From Calliopsis andreniformis (Eukaryota > Arthropoda > Insecta > Hymenoptera > Andrenidae): a DNA stretch of 64,000 nucleotides. The notes under the pieces are model-generated. The model was not told the origin of the DNA. It saw only the letters and a list, made by a program, of their open reading frames with translations, and did not search any database. The position numbers and the translations under genes were made by a program. Shown in pieces: positions 50,201 to 62,297 of the stretch. Location: the NCBI RefSeq assembly GCF_051401765.1, contig NW_027480482.1:1364001-1428000 (forward strand). The letters run 5' to 3'. Position 1 is the first letter of the stretch. The number at the start of each line of letters is the position of its first letter.

Positions 50201-50625
50201 ATTGAGGATTGAAGATTGAGGATTGGGTATTGAGGATTGAAGAATGAGGATTGAGGATTGAGGATTGAGGATTGAAGATTGCAGATTGGGTATTGAGGAT
50301 TGAAGACAGAGTATTGAGGATTGAGGATTGAGGATTGAGCATTGAGGATTGAGGGTTGAGGATTGAGGATTGAAGACTGAGTATTGAGGATTGAAGACTG
50401 ACGATTGAGGATTGAGGATTGAGGATTGAGGATTGAGGATTGAAGATTGAGTAATGAGGATTGAAAATTGAGGATTGAGGGTTGATGATTGAGGATTGAG
50501 GATCGAGGATTGGGGATTGAAGATTGAGGATTGAAGATTGAGTATTGAGGATTGAAGATTGAGGATTGAGGATTGCGGATTTAGGATTGAGGATTGAAGA
50601 TTGAGGATTGGGGACAGAGTGTTGA

Positions 50626-50753
50626 GGGTAGACTGATGAGAATTGATGTTTGTGGATAGAGATTTGAAGATTGCAGATTGAGTATTGAGTAATGAAAACT
50701 GTGAGTTGATGATATTCTATTGAGGATTGAGGATTGGCAACTGATTGTTGAGG
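50626..50753 (+). repeat. Beta landmark 10
   Basis: Typical beta with ACGTGG at +267, but the next alpha (51546) is alpha1, after a switch of module near 51103. Confidence 0.88.
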
Positions 50754-51545
50754 AGTGAGGGCTGAAGATTGAGGATTCAGGATTGAGAATTAAGGATTGA
50801 GGTTTGAGGACTTAGGATTGAGGATTGAGGATTGAGGATTGAGGTTTGAGGATTGAAGATTGAAGATTGAGGATTGAGTGTTGTGGATTGAGGACGTGGA
50901 CTCAGGGTTGAGTATTGATGTTTGAGTTCTGAGGATTGAGGATTGAGGATTGAGGATTGAGAATTGAGGATTGAGGATGGAGGATTGAAGATTGAGGATT
51001 GGGTATTGAGGATTGAAGAATGAGGATTGAGGATTGAGGATTGCGGATTGAGGATTGAGGATTGAAGATTGAGAATTGAGGATTGAAGATTGAGGATTGA
51101 GGATTGAGGATTGACGATTGAGGATTGAAGATTGAGTATTGAGGGTTGAAGATTGCGGATTGAGAATTGAGGATTGAGGATTGAGGATTAAAGATTGAGG
51201 ATTGAGGATTGAGTATTGAGGCTTGAGTATTGAGGATTGAAGATTGAATATTGATGATTGAAGATTAAGGATTGAGGATTGAGTCTTGTGGATTGAGGAC
51301 GAGGACTGAGGGTTGAATATTGATGTTTGATGTCTGAGGATTGTGGATTGAGGATTGAGGATTGAAGATTGAGTATTGAGGATTGAAGATTGAGGATTGA
51401 GGATTGAGTATTGAAGATTGAGTATTTGGGACTGAGGATTGAAGATTGAGGATTGATGATTGAGGATTGAGGATTGAGCATTGAGGATTGAGGATTGAAG
51501 ATTGAGGATTGGGTATTGGGGATTGAAGAATGCGGGTTGAGGATT

Positions 51546-51605
51546 GAAATCTGTGAATTGCGGATATTCTATTGAGTATTGAGGATTGACAATTGATTTT
51601 TGAGG
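51546..51605 (+). repeat. Alpha landmark 28 (alpha1, TTGCGG form)
   Basis: ATTGAGTATTGAGG follows the ATATTCT unit. Paired with gamma1 at +198. Confidence 0.87.
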
Positions 51606-51743
51606 ACTGAGGGCTGAAGATTGAGGATTCAGGATTGAGGACTCGGGATTGAGGTTTGAGGACTGAGGACGGAGGATTGAAGATTCAGTATTGAGGATTG
51701 AAGATTGAGAATTTAGGATTGAGGATTGAACATTGAGGACTGA

Positions 51744-51878
51744 GCGTTCAGGGTTGAGTGATGAGAATTGATGTTTGTGGATAGAGATTTGAAGATTGCA
51801 GATTGAGTATTGAGAATTGAAAACTGTGACTTGAGGATATTCTATTGGGGATTGAGGATTGACAACTGATTGTTGAGG
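51744..51878 (+). repeat. Gamma landmark 16 (gamma1)
   Basis: Gamma1, 198 bp after the alpha1 at 51546. Confidence 0.88.
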
Positions 51879-53146
51879 ACTGAGGGCTGAACATTGAGGA
51901 TGCAGGATTGAGGATTCAGAATTGAGGTTTGAGGACTGAGGATTGAGGATTGAGGATTGAGGATTGAGGATTGAGGATTGAAGGTTGAGGTTTGGGTATT
52001 GAGGATTGAACATTGAGGATTGAGGGTTGAGTATTGAGGATTGAGGATTGAGGATTGAAGATTGAATATTGATGATAGAAGATTGAGGATATAGGATTGA
52101 GGGTTGTGGATTGAGGACGAGGACTGAGGGTTGAGTATTGATGTTTGAGGTCTGAGGATTGGGGATTGAGGATTGAGAATTGAGGATTGAGGATTGAGGA
52201 TTGAGGATTGAGGATTGAGGATTGAGGATTGAGGATTGAAGATTGAGTATTGAGGATTGAAGACTGACGATTGAGGATTGAGGATTGAGGATTGAGGATT
52301 GAGGATTGAAGATTGAGTATTGAGGATTGAAAATTGAGGATTGAGGATTGAGGATTGAGGATTGAGGATTGAGGATTGAGGATTGAGGATTGAGGATTGA
52401 ATGTTGAGTATTGAGGATGGAAGATTGAGGATTGAGGATTGAGGATTGAGGATTGAGGATTGAGGATTGAGGATTGAAGGTTGAGGATTGGGTATTGAGG
52501 ATTGAACATTGTGGATTGAGGATTGAGTATTGAGGATTGAGGATTGAGGATTGAAGATTGAATATTGATGATAGAAGATTGAGGATCGAGGATTGAGGGT
52601 TGTGGATTGAGGACGAGGACTGAGGGTTGAGTATTGATGTTTGAGGTCTGAGGATTGAGGATTGAGGATTGAGAATTGAGGATTGAGGATTGAGGATTGA
52701 GGATTGAAGATTGAGGATAGGGTGTTGAGGATTCAAGAATGAGGATTGAGGATTGAGGATTGAGGATTGAGGATTGAAGATTGAGCATTGAGGATTGAAG
52801 ATTGTGGATTGAGGATTGAGGATTGAGGATTGAGGATTGAGGATTGAAGGTTGAGTATTGAGGATTGAAGATTGAGGATTGAGGATTGAGCATTGAGGAT
52901 TGAGGATTGAGGATTGAGGATTGAAGACTGAGTATTGAGGGTTGAAGATTGCGGATTGAGGATTGAGGATTGAGGATTGAGGATTAAAGATTGAGGATTG
53001 AGGATTGAGTATTGAGGCTTGAGTATTGAGGATTGAAGATTGAATATTGATGACTGAAGATTGAGGATTGAGGATTGAGCATTGAGGATTGAGGATTGAA
53101 GATTGAGGATTGGGTATTGAGGATTGAAGAATGCGGGTTGAGGATT

Positions 53147-53206
53147 GAAATCTGTGAATTGCGGATATTCTATTGAGGATTGAGGATTGACAATTGATTT
53201 TTGAGG
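53147..53206 (+). repeat. Alpha landmark 29 (alpha1 core, alpha2 right flank)
   Basis: The core is the alpha1 TTGCGG form but the downstream flank is ATTGCGGATTCAGG as in alpha2. No gamma lies at +198. Confidence 0.86.
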
Positions 53207-53430
53207 ACTGAGGGCTGAAGATTGAGGATTCAGGATTGCGGATTCAGGATTGAGGTTTGAGGACTGAGGATTGAGGGTTGAGGATTGAGGATTGAGGATT
53301 GAGGATTGAAGATTGAGTCTTGAGGATTGAGGATTGAGGATTGAGGATTGAGGATTGAGGATTGAGGATTGAGGATTGAGGATTGAAGATTGAGTATTGA
53401 TGGTTGAAGATTGCGGATTGAGGATTGAGG

Positions 53431-54521
53431 ATTGAGGATTGAGGATTGAAGATTGAGTATTGAGGATTGAAGACTGACGATTGAGGATTGAGGATTGAGG
53501 ATTGAGGATTGAGGATTGAAGATTGAGTATTGAGGATTGAAAATTGAGGATTGAGGATTGAGGATTGAGGATTGAGGATTGAGGATTGAGGATTGAGGAT
53601 TGAATGTTGAGTATTGAGGATGGAAGATTGAGGATTGAGGATTGAGGATTGAGTATTGAGGATTGAGGATTGAAGATTGAGGATTGGGGATTGAGGATTG
53701 ACAATTGAGGATTGACTATTGAGGATTGAGAATTGAGGATTGATTATTGAAGATGGAGTATTGAGGATTGAAGATTGAGGATTGAGGATTGAGGATTGAG
53801 GATTGAGGATGAGGGCTGAGGGTTGAGGATTGATGTTTGAGGATTGAGGATTCAGGATTGAGTACTGAGGATTGAGGATTGAGGATTGAGCATTGAGGAT
53901 TGAACATTGAGGACTGGGGATTGAGGATTCAAGATTGGGGATTAAGGATTGAAGATTGGGGATTGAGGATCTAGGGTTGGAGATTGATTATTGAGGATTG
54001 AAGATTGAGGATTGAGGATTGAGGATTGAGAATTGAGAATTGAGGTTGAGGACTGAGGGTTTAGGATTGAGGATTGAGGAACGAGAATTGAGGATTGAGG
54101 ATTGAGGACTGAGGATTGACGATTGAGTATTGCAGATTGAGGAATGATTACTGAGGATTGAGGATTGGGGATTGAGGATTGAGGTTTGAGGACTGAGGAT
54201 TGAGGATTGAAGATTCAGTATTGAGGATTGAAGAGTGAGAATTGAGGATTGAGGATTGAACACTGAGGACTGAGCGTTCAGGGTTGAGTGATGTGAATTG
54301 ATGTTTGTGGATAGAGATTTAAAGATTGCAGATTGAGTATTGAGTATTGAAAACTGTGCCTTGAGGATATTCCATCGGGGATTGAGGATTGACAACTGAT
54401 TGTTGTGGACTGAGGGCTGAAGATTGAGGATGCAGGATTGAGGATTCAGAATTGAGGTTTGAGGACTGAGGATTGAGGATTGAGGATTGAGGATTGAGGA
54501 TTGAGGATTGAGGATTGAGGA
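53431..54521 (+). repeat. 1.1-kb block D10, copy 2
   Basis: Partner of 39070-40160, ungapped between the landmarks compared. Confidence 0.86.
54274..54408 (+). repeat. Gamma landmark 17 (gamma1 variant)
   Basis: Same ATTCCATCGGGG core as at 39913, 14,361 bp away. Ends GATTGTTGTGG. Confidence 0.86.
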
Positions 54522-54679
54522 TTGAGGATTGAAGGTTGAGTATTGAGGATTGAAGATTGAGGATTGAGGATTGAGGATTGAGGATTGAGGATTGAGGATT
54601 GAGGATTGAAGATTGAGTGTTGAGGGTTGAAGATTGCGGATTGAGGACTGAGGATTGAGGATTGAGGATTGAGGATTGA

Positions 54680-55647
54680 GGATTGAAGTTTGAATATTGA
54701 TGATTGAAGATTGAGGATTGAGGATTGCGTGTTGTGGATTGAGGACGAGGACTGAGGGTTGAATATTGATGTTTGATGTCTGAGGATTGTGGATTGAGGA
54801 TTGAGGATTGAAGATTGAGTATTGAGGATTGAAGATTGAGGATTGAGGATTGAGCACTGAAGATTGAGTATTTGGGACTGAGGATTGAAGATTGAGGATT
54901 GATGATTGAGGATTGAGGATTGAGCATTGAGGATTGAGGATTGAAGATTGAGGATTGAGTATTGAGGATTGAAGAATGCGGGTTGAGGATTGAAATCTGT
55001 GAATTGAGGATATTCTATTGAGGATTGAGGATTGACAATTGATTTTTGAGGACTGAGGGCTGAAGATTGAGGATTCAGGATTGAGGATTCGGGATTGAGG
55101 TTTATGGACTGAGGATTGAGGGTTGAGTATTGAGGATTGAGGATTGAGGATTGAGCATTGAAGATTGAGTATTGAGGATTGAAGATTGAGGATTGAGGAT
55201 TGAGGATTGAGGATTAAGTATTGAGGATAGAAGATTGAGGATTGGGGACTGAGGATTGAAGGTTGAGGGTTGAGGATTGAGGATTGAGGATTGACGCTTG
55301 AGGATTGAGGATTGAGGATGGAGGATTGAGGATTGAGGATTGAAGATTGAGTATTGAGGATTGAAAATTGAGGATTGAGGATTGAGGATTGAGGATTCAG
55401 GATTGAGGACTGTGGATTGAATATTGAGGATTGAGGATTGAGGACTGAGGATTGAGGATTGAGGATTGAGGATGAGGGCTGTGGGTTGAGGATTGAGGTT
55501 TGAGGACTGAGGACTGAGAATAGAGGATTGGGAATAGAGGATTGAGGATTGAGGATTGAAGATTGAGGATTGGGTATTGAGGATTGAAGAATGAGGATTG
55601 AGGATTGAGGATTGAGGATTGAGGATTGAAGATTGAGGATTGAGGAT
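54680..55647 (+). repeat. 1-kb block D13, copy 2
   Basis: Partner of 44938-45898. After 55647 it jumps to sequence matching 46151-46340, so it lacks about 251 bp. Confidence 0.82.
54992..55051 (+). repeat. Alpha landmark 30 (alpha1)
   Basis: Copy of 45250 with the same ATTCGGG and TTTATGG flank. Confidence 0.87.
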
Positions 55648-55944
55648 TGAAGGTTGAGGATTGAGGATTGAGGATTGAGAATTGAGAGTTGAGGATGAGG
55701 ACTGAGGGTTTAGGATTGAGGATTGAGGAACGAGAATTGAGGATTGAGGATTGAGGACTGAGGATTGACGATTGAGTATTGAAGATTGAGGATTGATTAC
55801 TGAGGACTGAGGATTGAGGATTGAGGATTGAGGATTGAGGATTGAGGATTGAGGATTGAAGATTGAATATCGATGATTGAAGATTCAGGATCGAGGATTG
55901 AGGGTTGTGGATTGAGGACGAGGACTGAGGATTGAGGATTGAGG

Positions 55945-56690
55945 ATTGAGGATTGAAGATTGAGTATTGAGGGTTGAAGATTGCGGACTGAGGATTGAGG
56001 ATTGAGGATTGAGGATTAAAGATTGAGGATTGACGATTGAGGATTGAAGATTGAATATTGTTGATTGAAGATTGAGGATTGAGGATTGAGGGTTGTGGAT
56101 TGAGGACGAGGACTGAGGGTTGAATATTGATGTTCGATGTCTGAGGATTGTGGATTGAGGATTGAGGATTGAAGATTGAGTATTGAGGATTGAAGATTGA
56201 GGATTGAGGATTGAGTATTGAAGATTGAGGATTTGGGACAGAGGATTGAAGGTTGAGGTTTGAGGATTGAGGATTGAGGATTGACGCTTGAGGATTGAGG
56301 ATTGAGGATGGAGGATAGAAGAGAGAGGACTGAGTATTGTGGATTGAAGGATGAGGATTGAGGATTGAGGATTGAGGATTGAGGATTGAGGATTGAAGAC
56401 TGGGTATAGAGAATTGAGGATTGAGGATTGAGGATTGAAGATTGAGTATTGAGGATTGAAGATTGAGGATTAAGGATTGAGTATTGAAGATTGAGTATTG
56501 GGTGTTGAGGATTGAGGAGTGAGGATTGAGGATTGAGGACTGAGGATTGAGGATTGAGGAATGAGGATTGAGGATTGAGGATTGAATATTGATGATTGAA
56601 GATTGAGGATTGAGGATTGAGGGTTGTGGATTGAGGACAAGGACTGAGGGTTGAATATTGATGTTTGAGGTCTGAGGATTGAGGATTGAG
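55945..56690 (+). repeat. AAGAGAGAGG module, copy 4
   Basis: It has the same order of variants, with AAGAGAGAGG at 56319. The GGTTCAAG unit is GGTTGAAG here. Confidence 0.76.
56319..56328 (+). repeat. Rare AAGAGAGAGG variant
   Basis: Fourth and last occurrence in the window. Confidence 0.85.
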
Positions 56691-57344
56691 GATTGAGAAT
56701 TGAGGATTGAGGATTGAGGATTGAAGATTGAGGATTGGGTATTGAGGATTGAAGAATGAGGATTGAGGATTGAGGATTGAGGATTGAAGATTGCAGATTG
56801 TGTATTGAGGATTGAAGACAGAGTATTGAGGATTGAGGATTGAGGATTGAGCATTGAGGATTGAGGGTTGAGGATTGAGGATTGAAGATTGAGTATTGAG
56901 GATTGAAGACTGACGATTGAGGATTGAGGATTGAGGATTGAGGATTGAGGATTGAAGATTGAGTAATGAGGATTGAAAATTGAGGATTGAGGGTTGAGGA
57001 TTGAATATTGTGTATTGAGGATTGAAGGTTGAGGATTGAGTATTGAGGATTGATGATTGAGGATTGAGGATTGAGGATTGAGGATTGGGGATTGAGGATT
57101 GACAATTGAAGTTTGAGTATTGAGGATTGAGAATTGAGGATCGATTATTGAAGATTGAGTATTGAGGATTGAAGATTGTGGATTGAGGATTGAGGATTGA
57201 GGATTGAGGATGAGGGCTGATTGTTCAGGATTGAGGTTTGAGGACTGAGGGCTGAGGATTGAGGATTGCGAATTGAGGATTGAGGATTGAGGATTGAAGA
57301 TTGAGGATTGGGTTTTGAGGATTGAAGAATGAGGGTTGATGATT

Positions 57345-57404
57345 GAAATCTGTGAATTGAGGATATTCTATTGAGGATTGAGGATTGACAATTGATTTTT
57401 GAGG
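57345..57404 (+). repeat. Alpha landmark 31 (alpha1)
   Basis: Consensus alpha1. Preceded by GGGTTTTGAGG. Confidence 0.87.
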
Positions 57405-58611
57405 ACTGAGGGCTGAAGATTGAGGATTCAGGATTGAGGACTCGGGATTGAGGTTTGAGGACTGAGGATTGAGGTTTGAGGATTGAGGATTGAGGATTGG
57501 GGATTGTGGATTGAGGATTGAATAATGCGGATTGAGGATTGAGGATTGAGGATTGAGGATTGAGTATCGAGGATAGAAGATTGAGGATTGGGGACTGAGG
57601 ATTGAAGATTGAGGGTTGAGGATTGAGGATTGAGGATTGACGCTTGAGGATTGAGGATTGAGGATTGAATAATGCGGATTGAGGATTGAGGATTGAGGAT
57701 TGAGGATTGAGGATTGAAGATTGAGGATTGGGTATTGAGTATTGAACATTGAGGATTGAGGGTTGAGTAATGAGGATTGAGGATTGAGGATTGAAGATTG
57801 AATATTGATGATTGAAGGTTGAGGTTCGAGGATTGAGGGTTGTGGATTGAGGACGAGGACTGAGGGTTGAGTATTGATGTTTGAGATATGAGGATTGAGG
57901 GTTGAAGATTGAGGATTGGGTGTTGAGGATTGAAGAATGAGTATTGAGGATTGAGGATTGAGGATTGAGGATTGAGGATTGAGGATTGAGGATTGCGGAT
58001 TGAGGAATCAAGATTGAGTATTGAGGTTTGAAGATTGAGGATTGAGGATTGAGGATTGAGGATTGAGGATTGAGGATTAAAGATTGAGGATTGAGGATTG
58101 AGGATTGAGGATTGAGGATCGAGGATTGAAGATTGAATATTGATGATTGAAGATTGAGGATTGAGGATTGAGGGTTGTGGATTGAGGACAAGGTCTGAGG
58201 GTTGAATATTGATGTTTGAGGTCTGAGGATTGAGGATTGAGCATTGAGAATTGAGGATTGAGGATTGAGGATTGAAGATTGAGGATTGGGTATTGAGGAT
58301 TGAAGAATGAGGATTGAGGATTGAGGATTGAGGATTGAGGATTGAAGATTGCAGATTGAGTATTGAGGATTGAAGGCTGAGGATTGAGGATTGAGGATTG
58401 AGGATTGAGGATTGAGGATTGAGGATTGAGGATTGAGGATTGAAGATTGAGTATTGAGGATTGAAGACTGACGATTGAGGATTGAGGATTGAGGATTGAG
58501 GATTGAGGATTGAAGATTGAGTATTGAGGATTGAAAATTGAGGATTGAGGATTGAGGATTGCGGATTTAGGATTGAGGATTGAAGATTGAGGATTGGGGA
58601 CAGAGTGTTGA

Positions 58612-58739
58612 GGGTAGACTGATGAGAATTGATGTTTGTGGATAGAGATTTGAAGATTGCAGATTGAGTATTGAGTAATGAAAACTGTGAGTTGATGATA
58701 TTCTATTGAGGATTGAGGATTGGCAACTGATTGTTGAGG
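58612..58739 (+). repeat. Beta landmark 11
   Basis: Typical beta, alpha2 at +627. GTGCTGTGG replaces GTGTTGTGG before the ACGTGG unit. Confidence 0.9.
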
Positions 58740-59238
58740 AGTGAGGGCTGAAGATTGAGGATTCAGGATTGAGAATTAAGGATTGAGGTTTGAGGACTTA
58801 GGATTGAGGATTGAGGATTGAGGATTGAGGTTTGAGGATTGAAGATTGAAGATTGAGGATTGAGTGCTGTGGATTGAGGACGTGGACTCAGGGTTGAGTA
58901 TTGATGTTTGAGTTCTGAGGATTGAGGATTGAGGATTGAGGATTGAGAATTGAGGATTGAGGATGGAGGATTGAAGATTGAGGATTGGGTATTGAGGATT
59001 GAAGAATGAGGATTGAGGATTGAGGATTGCGGATTGAGGATTGAGGATTGAAGATTGAGAATAGAGGATTGAAGATTGAGGATTGAGGATTGAGTATTGA
59101 AGATTGAGGATTTGGGACAGAGGATTGAAGATTGAGGATTGATGATTGAGGATTGAGGATTGAGGATTGTGGATTGAGGATTGAGGATTGAAGATTGAGG
59201 ATTGGGTATTGAGGATTGAAGAATGAGGACTGAGGATA

Positions 59239-59298
59239 GAAATCTGTGAATTGAGGATATTCTATTGAGGATTGAAGATTGACAATTGATTTTTGAGG
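59239..59298 (+). repeat. Alpha landmark 32 (alpha2)
   Basis: 627 bp after beta 58612. Confidence 0.88.
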
Positions 59299-59518
59299 AC
59301 TGAGGGCTGAAGATTGAGGATTCAGGATTGCGGATTCAGGATTGAGGTTTGAGGACTGAGGATTGAGGGTTGAGGATTGAGGATTGAGGATTGAGGATTG
59401 AAGATTGAGTATTGAGGATTGAGGATTGAGGATTGAGGATTGAAGGTTGAGGATTGGGTATTGAGGATTGAACATTGTGGATTGAGGATTGAGTATTGAG
59501 GATTGAGGATTGAGGATT

Positions 59519-60230
59519 GAAGATTGAATATTGATGATAGAAGATTGAGGATCGAGGATTGAGGGTTGTGGATTGAGGCCGGGGACTGAGGGTTGAGTAT
59601 TGATGTTTGAGGCCTGAGGATTGAGGATTGAGGATTGAGAATTGAGGATTGAGGATTGAGGATTGAGGATTGAAGATTGAGGATTGGGTGTTGAGGATTG
59701 AAGAATGAGGATTGCGGATTGAGCATTCAGGATTGAGGATTGAGTATTCAGGATTGAGGATTGAAGATTGAGTATTGAGGATTGAAGATTGAGGATTGAG
59801 GATTGAGGATTGAGGATTGTGGATTGAGGATTGAGGATTGAAGATAGAGTATTGAGGGTTGCAGATTGCGGATTGAGGATTAAGGATTGAGGATTGAGGA
59901 TGAGGGCTGAGGGTTGAGGATTGAGGTTTGAGGACTGAGGACTGAGGATTGAGGATTGAGAATTGAGGATTGAGGATTGAGGATTGAAGATTGAGGATTG
60001 GGTATTGATGATTGAAGGATGAGGATTGAGGATTGAGGATTGAGGATTGAGGATTGAAGATTGAGGATTGAGGATTGAGGATAGAGGATTGAATAATGAG
60101 TATTGAGGATTGAAGATAGAGGATTGAGGGTTGAGGGTTGAGGATTGAGGACGAGGACTGAGGGTTGAGTATTGATGTTTGAGATCTGAGGGTTGAGGAT
60201 TGAGGATTGACAATTGAGGATTGAGGATTG
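59519..60230 (+). repeat. 0.7-kb block D16, copy 1
   Basis: It aligns with 61705-62297 at an offset of 2,186 bp, then 2,067 bp after about 60090. The second copy is shorter by 119 bp, exactly 17 heptamers. It includes the variant ATAGAGT unit at 59844. Confidence 0.82.
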
Positions 60231-61002
60231 AGGGTTGAAGATTGAGGATTGGGTGTTGAGGATTGAAGAATGAGGATTGAGGATTGAGGATTGAGGATTG
60301 AGGATTGAAGGTTGAGTATTGAGGATTGAGGATTGAGGATTGAGGATTGAGGAGTGAGGATTGAGGATTGAGGATTGAGGATTGAAGATTGAGTATTGAG
60401 GTTTGAAGATTGAGGATTGAGGATTGAGGATTGAGGATTAAAGATTGAGGATTGAGGATTGAGGATTGAGGATTGAGGATTGAGGATTGAAGATTGAATA
60501 TTGATGATTGAAGATTGAGGATTGAGGATTGAGGGTTGTGGATTGAGGACAAGGACTGAGGGTTGAATATTGATGTTTGAGGTCTGAGGGTTGAGGATTG
60601 AGCATTGAGAATTGAGGATTGAGGATTGAGGATTGAAGATTGAGGATTCGGTATTGAGGATTGAAGAATGAGGATAGATGATTGAGGATTGAGGATTGAA
60701 GATTGCAGATTGAGTATTGAGGATTGAAGACTGAGGATTGAGGATTGAGGATTGAGGATAGAGGATTGAGGATTGAGTATTGAGGATTGAAGATTGAGTA
60801 TTGAGGATTGAAGACTGACGATTGAGGATTGAGGGTTGAGGATTGAGGATTGAGGATTGAAGATTGAGCATTGAGGATTGATAATTGAGGATTGAGGACT
60901 GAGGATTTAGGATTGAGGATTGAAGATTGAGGATTGGGTATTGAGGATTGAAGAATGAGGATTGAGGATTGAGGATTGAGGATTGCGGATTGAAGACTGA
61001 GG

Positions 61003-61698
61003 ATTGAGGATTGAGGATTGAGTGTAGAATATTGAGTATTGAGGGTTGAAGATAGAGGATTGAGGATTGAGGGTTGACGATTGAGGACGAGGTTTGAGGA
61101 TTGCGGATTGAAGATTGAGGATTGGGTATTGAGGTTTGAGGGACGAGAATTGAGGATTGAGGCTTGAGGACTGAGGGTTGACGATTGAGTATTGAAGATT
61201 GAGGATTGATTACTGAGGATTGAGGATTGAGGATTGAGGATTGAAGATTGAGGATTGAGGATTGAGGATTGAGGATTCAGTATTGAGGATTGAAGATTGA
61301 GAATTGAGGATTGAGGATTGAACATTGAGCACTGAGCGTTCAGGGTTGAGTGTTGAGAATTGATGTTTGTGGATAGAGATTTGAAGATTGCAGATTGAGT
61401 ATTGAGTATTGAAAACTGTGGGTTGAGGATATGCTATTGGGGATTGAGGATTGACAACTGACTGCTGAGGACTGAGGGCTGAAGATTGAGGATGCAGGAT
61501 TGAGGATTCAGAATTGAGGTTTGAGGACTGAGGAATGAGGATTGAGGGTTGAGAATTGAGGATTGAGGATTGAGGATTGAAGATTGAGGATTGGGTATTG
61601 AGGATTGAAGAATGAGGATTGAGGATTAAGGATTGAGGATTGAGGATTGAGGATTGAGGATTGAGGATTGAGGATTGAGGATTGAAGATTGAGGATTG
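61003..61698 (+). repeat. 0.7-kb block D15, copy 1
   Basis: It aligns with 62287-62982 at an offset of 1,284 bp (checked at 61086, 61336, 61621 and 61681). It contains gamma2 and an ATTAAGG unit at 61624. Confidence 0.85.
61336..61470 (+). repeat. Gamma landmark 18 (gamma2)
   Basis: Gamma2 form in D15 copy 1. Confidence 0.88.
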
Positions 61699-61704
61699 AG
61701 GATT

Positions 61705-62297
61705 GAAGATTGAATATTGATGATAGAAGATTGAGGATCGAGGATTGAGGGTTGTGGATTGAGGACGGGGACTGAGGGTTGAGTATTGATGTTTGAGGCC
61801 TGAGGATTGAGGATTGAGGATTGAGAATTGAGGATTGAGGATTGAGGATTGAGGATTGAAGATTGAGGATTGGGTGTTGAGGATTGAAGAATGAGGATTG
61901 AGGATTGAGCATTCAGGATTGAGGATTGAGTATTCAGGATTGAGGATTGAAGATTGAGTATTCAGGATTGAAGATTGAGGATTGAGGATTGAGGATTGAG
62001 GATTGTGGATTGAGGATTGAGGATTGAAGATAGAGTATTGAGGGTTGCAGATTGCGGATTGAGGATTAAGGATTGAGGATTGAGGATGAGGGCTGAGGGT
62101 TGAGGATTGAGGTTTGAGGACTGAGGACTGAGGATTGAGGATTGAGAATTGAGGATTGAATAATGAGTATTGAGGATTGAAGATAGAGGATTGAGGGTTG
62201 AGGGTTGAGGATTGAGGACGAGGACTGAGGGTTGAGTATTGATGTTTGAGATCTGAGGGTTGAGGATTGAGGATTGACAATTGAGGATTGAGGATTG
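61705..62297 (+). repeat. 0.7-kb block D16, copy 2
   Basis: Shorter partner of 59519-60230. It lies between the two D15 copies. Confidence 0.82.

Larger units (their letters stand above)
51103..52003 (+). repeat. Block D11, copy 3 (partial)
   Basis: It aligns with about 42060-42960 at an offset of 9,043 bp, checked at 42070, 42503 and 42701. The left part of the block is missing and is replaced by beta-module sequence. Confidence 0.82.

Noticed and set aside
50790..52736. 648-codon - strand open frame
   Set aside because: It runs over a beta landmark, a D11 copy and part of D10-like sequence, and overlaps a 325-codon frame at 51916-52893 in another phase. There is no independent sign of coding.
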